Source: Metarhizium brunneum
Lineage: Eukaryota > Ascomycota > Sordariomycetes > Hypocreales > Clavicipitaceae
DNA length: 64,000 nucleotides
Reading direction: 5' to 3'
NCBI RefSeq assembly: GCF_013426205.1
Contig: NC_089428.1
Span: 1,860,001-1,924,000, forward strand
The notes below the pieces were generated by a model. It worked only from the letters and a program-made list of their open reading frames with translations, was not told where the DNA came from and did not search any database. The position numbers were made by a program, and so were the translations under genes. Shown one piece after another: positions 46,480-55,856 of the stretch. Every line of letters begins with the position of its first letter. The stretch's first letter is position 1.

Positions 46480-47031
46480 GGGTATCTTGTCTAGCTGACG
46501 TGTCGCGTAATGAGGGTTTTGCAGGCCAAGTCTTTTTAAGATGCAAGTATACAGATACTGTGTTTGTTGTGTCTGGTTTCTCTCCCGTAGAAAGGGCATG
46601 TAATTGATCTTGGCAATTGATTTGCGGGCTCAACGGCATTGGTAGGCCTCCTATCGGCGCGCCGTGGCTAGGGTCTTGATTTCCCAACTTGGCAGTCTAT
46701 GGATACGATTCCAGCGAGAGGGTGATTGAATCTTTGATTGTGGCTTGGCCTCGGTATGTGTCACCGGACCCTTGAAGCTTAATCGGCGTCGATCCATGAT
46801 CCGGCAGCCTCAGTTACAGCTTACCCCGCCCGTAAGCCGAGGTAATAGCAAAGTCTCAACGTATCGCCTTGCCATCCTAGACACCGGGGCGTCGTCGAGA
46901 AGAAACATATATACTGCTTTGAATAGTAGACGCGCGGTTCCATCATCAACTTTTGATTTATTTTGCATCAAACACTACATTTTTTCGTTGCGGAGATTTC
47001 CCCTTCTATATCCTGTTCACAAGTTCACAAC
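46480..47031. other. Intergenic region between ligase and hydratase genes
   Basis: About 550 bases, no gene seen. It should hold the hydratase promoter; the leader before 47032 is CT-rich. Confidence 0.5.
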
Positions 47032-48072
47032 ATGTCAACCAAACAGTACAATGATATCATTGTGGAAATTACCGGTCAAGTCGGAACCATTAAAGTATCT
47101 GCCATGTCACTGAACGTCTGAGAGCTTGTTATTAACCGCCCATAGCTTAATCGACCCCATGCCCTCAACTCATTTGGTGGGAAACTGCTGCAAGAAACAA
47201 TCGATGCAGTCCGGGACTTGAACGAGCACCCGGATACCGTATTCACGGTTCTCACCGGCCAAGGACGGTACTTTTCCGCTGGTGCCGACATTAGAGGTAC
47301 GTACGCTTCCCGTTAAGCAAGGGATATCAGAAGACTCAACAAAGGACATGTCCAGGGGGCACGTTGGTCAACTTCGGCCCATTTGCAAACAACACCGAGG
47401 CAAAGCTCGCATTTTCCACACAGCTATTCCCAGGTATTCACGTCCCAACCATCTAGCCCTGCCCGAGTTCTCATCTCCTCGCAGGCGTGGAGCTGGTCCG
47501 CTCTATAATAGAGCACCAGAAAGTGCTCGTCGTCGCCCTGAACGGCCCTGCCGTCGGCGGCGGAGCGGCCTGGTTCCTCGGGCTGGCAGACATCATCTTC
47601 GCCGTGGAGTCGTCCTTCCTGCAGGTCCCCTTCTCGGCGCTCGGCCTCGTCCCCGAGAACGGGTCGATACGCAACTTTGCGCAGAGCATGGGGGTTCACC
47701 GCGCCAACGACTTTCTCATGTTTGGCCGGAAACTCACCGCGCAGGAGCTGGAGCAATGGGGCCTGGTGAACAGGATCTTGCCGGCGGCCGGGTTCCACGA
47801 GGGCGTCGAGGCCTTTCTGCAGGAGCAGCTGAGGGTCAATGATGGCAGGAGCATGATGCTGGCCAAGCAGCTGCAGAACGCGCCGCTGAGGGCAGAGAGG
47901 CTCTTGGCTCTTTACGATGCAGCGGATGCGCTGGCGGAGAGATTTGTGGACGGCACGCCGTTGAGGAGGCTCGCGATGAAGGGGGCAGAACTTGAAGGTG
48001 AGCTGCTGCGTTGCATGTGTGATCAGAGGACTAACGGGCGTAGCCAAGTCAAAAAAGCCTTCTCATCTGTAA
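47032..48072 (+). CDS. Enoyl-CoA hydratase/isomerase, peroxisomal
   Basis: Exons 47032-47094, 47146-47296, 47356-47433, 47485-47997 and 48044-48072 give 277 residues. Crotonase-fold motifs: IKLNRPHALNS, the oxyanion strand GRYFSAGADIRG, ALNGPAVGGGAAW and the Glu-bearing region VPFSALGLVPENGS. The family hydrates enoyl-CoA or shifts its double bond; the layout ALGLVPENGS is closer to the Eci1/PECI isomerase-hydratase group. The protein ends SHL, a type 1 peroxisomal signal; the last exon codes only for that tail. It lies 552 bases after the ligase on the same strand. Likely step: processing of the acyl-CoA made by that ligase. Introns are 46-59 nt. Confidence 0.92.
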
Positions 48073-49370
48073 CCGGTAGTGGATATGTACGAGGTGACTG
48101 GGCCTGGGACAGTAGGGTTCAATGCGAATTTAATAATCGACTTTTTCCTAAACGGCTTTGAGGGTCAGAGGTCCATGTCTCTAAAATACAACAAGTCAGT
48201 GAGCCCTAGAGGCCGGAGGCAGCCCTGGCCCTGGCCAAGGTCCGACTCTGGGCTCCCGTGATACCCTTTCTTTGTTGTTGTGTAACCTTTGTCATCCGAT
48301 CCCTTTGTCCAGGCCCCCGTGACACGTGTGGCATGTATAGCTCGTTGGCGGCGCGTATCAATAGGTGACATGTTTCGAATTGTAACGGCTCGCGCTGGAT
48401 TGCATGCTGGCATACATGGAAACGTCTGGTCGGAACGAGGCCTCTCTTGCAGCACTCACTGGGACGTCGACAACAAAATCATTGTCTCTGGCGGGTTGCT
48501 GCCTGGATAACAAAGCCGGGGCACCCTGATTGAGAAGAATGGGATTACCGTCATGGAGGAGGCGATGCCGGCCTGGAATCAATGGTTCTTGAAATAATTC
48601 CTTTATTATCGAGCAAGTTAGGGGTGCCCAAGTCGTAGCGATCAAGAACAACGAGGATTCAGATAGCGCTTGAGGGCGGAAGCTAGGAGAATTTGATGCT
48701 TTCAAGTTGACATTGAAATGCATGTGTGCATTGACCAGATTGACAGCTTACTTTAAGCGGCAGCCAAGATGTAAAAAGGGGTCTGGTCAAGTACCCATGG
48801 GCACCCGCGGGTATCCAAATTTGCCTTGGGTTACGTACTTATGTATCCGTGGGCTACCCATTTTCTCATTAAACACTTGGGTAATTCGCGGATACCCCAG
48901 TATGAAAACGGGCACCCCGTAGAAGCCCATATAGGGCCATGATATGTATCGACAAGTTAGCACGTATTATTGATTCGGTGGAATCTAGTTGGGTTACAAC
49001 TTAGAATTACCCACGCCGGATATCCGTGGAGCTTCAACACCTTAGCGGCAATCCCCTTGTTAGTCGACAAGTGAGAGCTCCGCGAATTATGGGCCGCACA
49101 GCCCCTTCACTCCCCTCAGCCACAGCGGATCTGCCGAGAAGAGGAGCGTTGCCAAGGAAGAACCTTGCATCGTCACGTGGGGTCGCATTCTTGGTGGCGT
49201 TTCATCGTCCACCGCGTCAGTGGCGGGCCTGTTTGTCTCGACGAAACGCGATGGATTGACAACACGCAGGTTGGTCTGCGCAAACATGGCGACTACATCC
49301 TCTGTGCTTTGTTGAGTGCCGAGCGCAGCAGTCCCCCATCTCCTCCCCGTCGGAAACCCCCCCCATCGCC
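48073..49370. other. Gene-poor interval with possible MITE
   Basis: About 1.3 kb between the hydratase and chromodomain genes. No gene seen; a stretch at 48791-48920 has repeated motifs (see separate entry). The ATG at 49371 follows a C-rich leader. Confidence 0.5.
48791..48920. repeat. Motif-repeat stretch, possible hAT-type MITE remnant
   Basis: Variants of one word in both orientations: GTACCCATGGGCACCCGCGG, GGGTATCC, GTATCCGTGGGCTACCC, GGGTAATTCGCGGATACCCC and GGGCACCCCG. Such repeated subterminal words are usual in hAT-type non-autonomous elements. No target duplication was found. Confidence 0.35.
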
Positions 49371-50145
49371 ATGAAAAATATCCTCACCTCGCTATTCTCC
49401 CCACGTAAGACGTCGGAGGATCGAGAGGCCGCCCCGTCGCCACTCGGACCCAAATCAGCGCTCTCGAGCAACAAGTCGAGGAGGAGGTCGCTCCCGGAAC
49501 AAAAGATGGAGAGATCTGTACGATTCGTAGGTTCTGCAACCGCGTGCGCGTCTCTTGACCTCCTCGGGTCACGGTGCTGACTTTTCTCTGCGGGCTATGT
49601 AGCAGCATATCCTAAACGACACAGACATCTCGCCCATATCCACAAAGTCGCCCAGTGAAAAGTCCAAGTCGCCGGAGAAGAAGACGAGTCCCGGGGCGGG
49701 CAGCCGCGCGGAAAGCCCACGCCGTCCCGGCAATGCGCTGGACCAGGGGGCACAAGATGGAGAGTACGCGTTCAATCGCTTCGTTGATTATCGCTGGAAC
49801 GGGGACTCGGTCGAGGTCCAGGTCGAGTGGGAGGCGGGCGATACCACGTGGGAACGCGAAGACCAGCTGCACCAGGACGCGCCTGACGCGCTGCTAGAGT
49901 ACTGGGAGAGCCAGGGCGGGCGCCCTGTGAACCCGAATAACGCCGACTTGTTTGACATACATGCTATCCGGAAACACAGCAAGGACCGCAAAAAGTTGCT
50001 GGTGGAATGGGTGGGTTACGGCCCAAAGGAGGCGACTTGGGTTCCTAGGGCTGTGGTCGAAGAGACTGCGCCAGAGGTCGTGGCTCAATACTGGAAGACG
50101 GTGCAGCCAGGTCGGCCGGGGCGGCGACGTCGACGTCGGGCTTGA
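49371..50145 (+). CDS. Tandem chromodomain protein
   Basis: Exons 49371-49517 and 49603-50145 give 229 residues. Residues 1-100 are Ser/Pro/Lys-rich (KSPSEKSKSPEKK) and unstructured. Two chromo-type modules follow: EYAFNRFVDYRWNGDSVEVQ..WEAGDTTWE at about 107-160 and DLFDIHAIRKHSKDRKKLLVEWVGYGPKEATWVP to about 222, then a basic tail (GRPGRRRRRR). The second shows the aromatic-cage pattern LVEWVGYGPKEATWVP, the first is weaker. Such domains read methylated histone tails; the protein is too small for HP1 with a shadow domain, and no other domain is seen. Its place inside a CoA-metabolism block on the same strand is unexplained. The 85-nt intron has a GTACGA donor; an alternative acceptor 3 nt later only drops one Gln. 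Confidence 0.85.
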
Positions 50146-50917
50146 GGTGCTCTCCTCTCTCTCTCCCCTCTCTCTCTTTTTACCCTTCTTGATGGGCACA
50201 TGCCCTGCACTTTTACGACGATGCCAACTTGCGTTGGTGGAGATGATTTCATGTACTTGTATTTTTATCAAGTCGCATACGGACTACTCCCCGGACGTAT
50301 GCCACGGGCGGTGGTGATGAGGAATGGACGGTGTTGGGCGTTTTATTTCTTTTTTATCATTTTTCTCTCTGGGGTTGGGCTGCAATGGTGTGGCGACACA
50401 GCGCAAGGCTAGCAATTCGAATTGTGTTTGATATGACGTGAGACGTGACCACCTGGTGGCTGTTGGTTGTGCAAAAGCGTCAATAACTACATGCAGGCTT
50501 GGGGGCTGTCATGCATGGAACCAGGCCCCATTGGTGGCCGGAAACAAAGGATGTAATGAAAAGCAAGCGACTCAGCTCCCATGGAACAGGTCCAATGGAT
50601 GGTTGCGGATTGAGGTACGTGGTGCCGAGACACGCAAGGTGGCCGCCCAATCCGGCAAATTGGATTTGAAGGCGACATCAATTGATGGAGTCCAGAATGC
50701 CGGCGTCCCCAGTTCAATGTTGCCTCGGCACACTTCCGTTCGTGCCGCTTGCCAGCTCCCCGCATCGCCGGCCGAGCTCCGTCTTGAACAGGAGGTTATC
50801 ATCTGACTCTACCTTTTGTCTTTGCCTTGCCTTGCCTTGCCTTGCTTCTTTTTTCCTTGCCTCTTGTTGCCTCGCGGAACCGTTCCTGGGAGTCGCGCCT
50901 ACATCCATTCGGCCACC
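50146..50917. other. Intergenic region with pyrimidine tracts
   Basis: A CT-rich tract at about 50152-50180 and CCTTG repeats at 50825-50844. No gene seen. The last 60 bases lead to the ATG at 50918. Confidence 0.5.
50825..50844 (+). repeat. Short tandem repeat, CCTTG x4
   Basis: Four exact copies of CCTTG in the leader of the AtuA-like gene. Confidence 0.8.
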
Positions 50918-53115
50918 ATGACGGCCAATCCGGCCTCCCAATCGCGCAAGCGACCCGTTCGGATCGCGAACTGTTCTGGGGCAGTAAGGTCTGTGTGTAC
51001 CCTCGTAGTTGAACCTGTTCTTACTGGGTGAATATACGTATCGAGGCCATGACTTTTCTGGTGCCTCTTTGCGCTGCTTGTGAAGCGCTTGCTAACGGCA
51101 CAAAGCGACCCTGGCGTCTACATGTACAACCAGGCCAAGTACGGCTCTGTCGATGTCATTACTGGCGATTACTTGGCGGGTATGTAGCATCTGCTGACAC
51201 GTTTCCCTGTGTTTCTAAAACCTGGGCAATAGAAGCAAACATGGCTGCCGAAGCCGAAAAGCTCGCGGGCGAGCCGGATTCCATCGAGACCGGATGGGTC
51301 CGTACGGCTCTCGAGGGCCTGCGGTTGACGCTGGATCTTGCCAACGAGAAGCGCATCAAGATCATCGTCAACGGGGGCGGGCTCAACCCGAGAGGCTTGG
51401 CCATAAAGACACACAACATGGTGCGAAACATGATGCCACTCTGCAACTCTTGCTAACAATATCGCAGATCAAAGACAAACAACTGGACCTGCGTGTTGCC
51501 TACGTAGACGGCGACAATCTCATGCAAAAAGTTCACAGCATTCTGCCCGACGCCGCAACAGCTTCGAAAATCCACCTGGACTCGGCCAACAAGCATGTCC
51601 AACTTGCCGAGGATGCCCTGTCCTTTCTCCAGGACCCGGAGCACATGCCCATCGTGGCGGCCAACGCCTATCTCGGATATCGCGCCATAAAACGCGCGCT
51701 GGATGAGGCTGCCGACATCATCATATGCGGCCGGGTGGCCGATGCATCTCCTGTCCTCGCAGCCGCAGCCTGGTGGCATGGCTGGGAGGAAACAGACTAT
51801 GACGAACTCGCGGGAGCGCTGGTCGCCGGCCATCTCATCGAGTGTTCCACGTATGCCACGGGCGGAAACTTCTCCGGGGCGTACAAATACCCCGTGGGCG
51901 CCTTGATCAACCTCGGCCCTCCGATCGCCGAAGTCGCCCACCAGGGCGAATGCGTCATCACCAAACACGAGGAGCTGGGCGGCTTCGTCACGCCAGACAC
52001 GGTCCGATGCCAGCTCCTGTACGAGCTCCAGGGCAACATCTACCTCAACAGCGACGTCAAGGCAGACCTAGCCGGCGTCAAGGTCCAGCCCCAAGCCGCA
52101 AAGAACCGCGTCCACGTCTCCGGCGCCAGGGGCCATCCGCCTCCGCCCACCACCAAGCTGGCCGTCTTCTACAAGGGCGGCTACCAGCTGGAGATTCTGA
52201 TGAACGCCTGCGGATACGCAACCGACCACAAGTGGGACGTGCAAGAGGCGCAGGTCAAGAGCAAGCTGGACGAATGGGGCCTGTTGGACAGCCTCGACGT
52301 CCTGGACTTTCAGAGAGTCGGCACGCCGCAGGAGAACCCCGTCTCGCAGCTCGCGTCCACGACCTACATGAGGATCTTTGCGCAGGCCAAGGACAGGAGC
52401 GTCTGCCGAGCCGTCGCCGGCGCCTGGAACTTTGTCTTTATGAGCCACTTCCCCGGTACGTACGACCCGCGGCCTCGGCCACGAAAGCACCAGATGACAC
52501 AAGCCTGTACTGACACGTTGTCCAGGCGCGCACTGCTCCTGGGATCTCCGCACCCTCGAGCCCAAGCCCTTCCTGGGCTACCTGCCGACGCTGGTGGACC
52601 AGGCGGAAATCTCCGAGGCCGCCACCGTCCTCACCGACGCCGACGACGCCAGCAAGCTGCGCCGGATGCCTGTCGGGCCGCCGCGACTCACGGAACCGCT
52701 CCTCCCGCGGCTCAACTACGAGACGGCGGATCCCGTCCCCCTCGCGTCCTTTGGGCCCAAGACGATGCGGCCCCTGGGGGACGTGGTGCTCGGCCGCTCG
52801 GGCGACAAGGGCGGCAACGTCAACCTCGGCCTGTTTGTGCAGACGAGGGACCAGTTCGACTGGCTGCGGTCCTTTATGACGAGGGACAAGCTGAGGGAGC
52901 TGATGCGCGGGGACTGGCGGGACTGGTACTTTGTCGAGCGCGTCGAGCTGCCCGGCATTTTGGCCGTGCACTTTGTCGTGTACGGCGCGCTGGGCAGGGG
53001 CGTCAGCAGCTCCGGGCTGTTGGATAACCTGGGCAAGGGGTTTGGCGAGTTCATCCGGGCCGGGTGGGTGCCTGTGCCGACGAGGTTTCTGCACGAGAGC
53101 GCGGCGCACTTGTGA
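50918..53115 (+). CDS. AtuA-like protein (acyclic terpene utilisation family)
   Basis: Exons 50918-50988, 51106-51179, 51233-51420, 51468-52455 and 52526-53115 give 636 residues. The AtuA domain shows KRPVRIANCSGA, DVITGDYLAE, IKIIVNGGGLNPRGLA, ADIIICGRVADAS, GAYKYPVGALINLGPP and ECVITKHEELGG; the C-terminal region (about 535-635) includes VVLGRSGDKGGNVNLGLFV and VVYGALGRGVSSS, the usual C-terminal domain of fungal members. AtuA is the first gene of the Pseudomonas citronellol/geraniol degradation cluster; its chemistry is unknown. No targeting signal is seen at the N-terminus and the C-terminus (AHL) is only weakly PTS1-like. It lies on the same strand as, and next to, a ligase and an enoyl-CoA hydratase. 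Confidence 0.9.
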
Positions 53116-53731
53116 TGGATTGTCTGGCTGCTGCGAATGTAGTATGCACTGATGCTCGCCGCAGGCGGCCCCCGGCAGGGTCCCCGAAGGGCCCCCGGAG
53201 GGAAATTAGAATCTGGAAGTTTGTAATGTTGGGGAACTTGGTGGCTGGTGGATGAACTGGACTCCTTATGGTGGATGCCGGAGCGATGACAAAAAGGAGT
53301 CAATGGGTGTACTGAATTCTGAATGGATATGATACATGACACGAGATGAGGATCTGAGCCTTTAGAATTGGTTGTGAGTCTTTTATTGTCGACTTGCCAT
53401 TATTATGCGACAGATGTATACTCCAAGTGTTGCAGATGAGAGCCTCTTCGATTTATCGCCCTCGGTAGTATAGACACATGCGATAAGTCTACATTCGTGT
53501 ACATTATCGAATTTCCAAGGCTATTACTACTGGGACGGTTCTTCACAGTCGTATTTACCGACATATGTTCCGGCCATGCGGAACGAGATCGACTATGAGC
53601 ACTTTATATGCAATTCCATCACCCCAAAGGATCTGCCAGGGGGTTATTACCGTCACGATCAATGATGAATAGAGTAGTTTGCTTAAATTTCCAAAGGATT
53701 AAGCTATGTCTCGAGTCAACCATTGTCGGGT
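53116..53731. other. Intergenic region between convergent genes
   Basis: No gene seen. It separates the AtuA-like gene from the convergently read acyltransferase. Confidence 0.5.
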
Positions 53732-55165
53732 TCAAGTTTCAGCCCGTGCCTCAATGGCAACGTGAAGTTCGTGTACCAAAAGGTTATCCCAAATATCCTC
53801 CAATACATTCATATCGTCGTCTCGTAGCATAACCATGATTTCCACCACTTCAGATCCATCGTTGGTGGAAGCAGACCACTTTCTCGGCAGTATGAGGCCG
53901 ACGCCATCCGCCTGAGAACATGGAACCCTGACACAGTCTGGCTTACCAAGTCCTACACCAAAGTCTGCCTGGTAGAGATCGAGGTCGGACCAACTTGTGA
54001 TGGTGAGGTCCTGGGAGCTGAACAAGTCCCAGCCAACATGGATGTTCCCATGATGGCCCACGCGCTCTACCAAGTTGTAAACTTCGGCAATGCCACGGGA
54101 GTTGATTTGACTGTGTGCCTGAGATTGAGAAATGGCATCGCAGATCTTTGCCAAAACTTGTGTACGGCCTTTCTCAGTAGAGACATCAAGGTCCGGTGCT
54201 GGGATGGCGGCCATGGCATAAAGAACGAGATTTGCAAGGAACGGCTCCCCTTCACCCGAGAGATTTGCATTGATACGAGGTCGGCCGTTAACAGCAGTTA
54301 CCAAGCGGCTCGTTTGGTTGAGGAGACTGGGATTGCGTCGAGCTCGGGATCTTGTGATTGCACTCCAGATGAGAGCACAAACCACGGCGTTTGTTGTTGG
54401 TGTCGTCGAGGTGAGCCCGCTTAGCTGATTCTTGATAGATTGAACCTGGGATACCGGTATTCCAAATACCTTGCAGACGCAAGGGTGGAACTCGGAAGGC
54501 AAGTTTGGGGGGATTCTGGAAAATTCCGGATGAGAAGCAAAGAGGGCGTCGAGAGATTTTGACGAGGCGATTTCGAGGTCAGAGGAGAGATGTCGTCTAA
54601 GCCGATCAGGCCCGTCACGGGTCGGTATGGGGGTCAATCGCTCCGGGCTATCCATGTTTTTGGCCCAGAGTTTGGCAATCTCTGCGAATCCGAATGCATC
54701 TACAACGTTGTGATGTAAGCAGATGCATAGCCCTATCGCTTCGTCGCCAGCAAAACGAAAAACACTTGCATCGAATATCGGCGCGCCTGGTGCCGTGAGG
54801 TCGTTGCCAGCCATGTCTGGCATCGGCCACACGCTATCGGGTATCGCAGTGGGTTGCATGCCGTCCATACAAAAGGCCTTGTATGAGACTGTGGTTGAAC
54901 CTTTATCGGCCATATTGAGCGTATTTTCGCATGGACCCCATTGGATCTCGAAGGAGGCCGCCTTGTCGGCGTCGGGGCACACCGAGACAACTCGGCCACA
55001 TAACCATGGAACTTGCTTTGCTAGTAGATCTAAGCCGGCCCTCAGTTTCTGCAAGGCTGCATCGCCTGTATTAGCAACCCGAAATACTAAGAATGCTCTG
55101 ATATAAGTTCTGGGCATAATTGTATCCAACGGTGTAAGCCGCTCTGATTTCAAATTGTGAGCCAT
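53732..55165 (-). CDS. BAHD / trichothecene 3-O-acetyltransferase-like acyltransferase
   Basis: Single exon, 477 residues, minus strand. The N-terminal block ERLTPLDTIMPRTYIRAFLVF, the catalytic motif HHNVVDA (H-x3-D; Ala-Phe-Gly-Phe follow, so HxxxDA), a mid region ALIWSAITRSRAR and the structural motif DFGVG (usual DFGWG) place it in the CoA-dependent acyltransferase family that includes trichothecene 3-O-acetyltransferases. It moves an acyl group from CoA to an alcohol or amine of a secondary metabolite. No polyketide synthase or terpene cyclase is in the window. Next to a divergently read Zn2Cys6 regulator (start 55857, 691 bases away), a common arrangement for a small metabolic pair. Confidence 0.85.
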   Translation of the reverse strand: MAHNLKSERLTPLDTIMPRTYIRAFLVFRVANTGDAALQKLRAGLDLLAKQVPWLCGRVVSVCPDADKAASFEIQWGPCENTLNMADKGSTTVSYKAFCMDGMQPTAIPDSVWPMPDMAGNDLTAPGAPIFDASVFRFAGDEAIGLCICLHHNVVDAFGFAEIAKLWAKNMDSPERLTPIPTRDGPDRLRRHLSSDLEIASSKSLDALFASHPEFSRIPPNLPSEFHPCVCKVFGIPVSQVQSIKNQLSGLTSTTPTTNAVVCALIWSAITRSRARRNPSLLNQTSRLVTAVNGRPRINANLSGEGEPFLANLVLYAMAAIPAPDLDVSTEKGRTQVLAKICDAISQSQAHSQINSRGIAEVYNLVERVGHHGNIHVGWDLFSSQDLTITSWSDLDLYQADFGVGLGKPDCVRVPCSQADGVGLILPRKWSASTNDGSEVVEIMVMLRDDDMNVLEDIWDNLLVHELHVAIEARAET

Positions 55166-55856
55166 GGTGTTGCTGCGTGTGGGTATGAAATGTCAATTCA
55201 TATCGGCCTGCTTTACCGACTACATAGCATTATATAGTTGGACTTTTTAAAGATCAAGTCATGGGCCACAGCCACAGTTTGTTACATTTGGATGGCTGAA
55301 AATTCTGGGCCTATATTTGTGGACACAAGACAGGTATCACTTGCATCGCTTGAATGCAAGGAACAAGCCACAGAATACATGGGAACGCGACAGGTTATTC
55401 GTGATTAGACATCGTACGAAGGGTGTTTACGTGGACATGTGACGTAGTACAGTTCGTGGGTCTCGAGTACGGCCGGACAGCCGGACAACCGGACGGCCGG
55501 ACACCCGAACCCCGAACACCCGGACAGCAGGCAACAATAATGTCAAGAGAACCAGACTATTCGGCGCCTCGCGGAACATGTCTTGGCCAGGAAAGATCTG
55601 GCACCTCAACGGCAGCCTTGACATTGGCGCCGTCGGAAGCCAGTCGTAGCCCAGCGCATGTTCAAGCCGAGAATGGGGATTACCCTTTCCATTTCTCCTT
55701 CTCATTTGACCAAGCATCCAATTCTATCCAAGTGGGACGAGCACTTGTGTCACATGATCATTGCAGTCTGGTACAATCGGCCTCGGGCCCGTGGCGCCGC
55801 GGAAGCTATGCAGTTTTCCACGATCAAAAGAGTACGAAATGAACCGACCGAACGGC
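55166..55856. other. Divergent promoter region with CGGACA repeats
   Basis: Between the acyltransferase (minus) and regulator (plus) genes. A degenerate repeat is listed separately; no gene seen, short frames lack motifs. Confidence 0.5.
55471..55527. repeat. Degenerate tandem repeat, CCGGACA/G-type
   Basis: About eight variants of CCGGACA or CCGAACA in a row (GGCCGGACAGCCGGACAACC and on). It contains CGG triplets like those bound by Zn2Cys6 proteins, which is suggestive only. Confidence 0.5.

Noticed and set aside
55471..55527. CRISPR-like array
   Set aside because: Seven-base degenerate tandem words without spacers; this is a eukaryotic genome.
55552..55842. Plus-strand frame upstream of the second regulator
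   Set aside because: Low-complexity sequence crossing the divergent promoter; no motif or splice partners.
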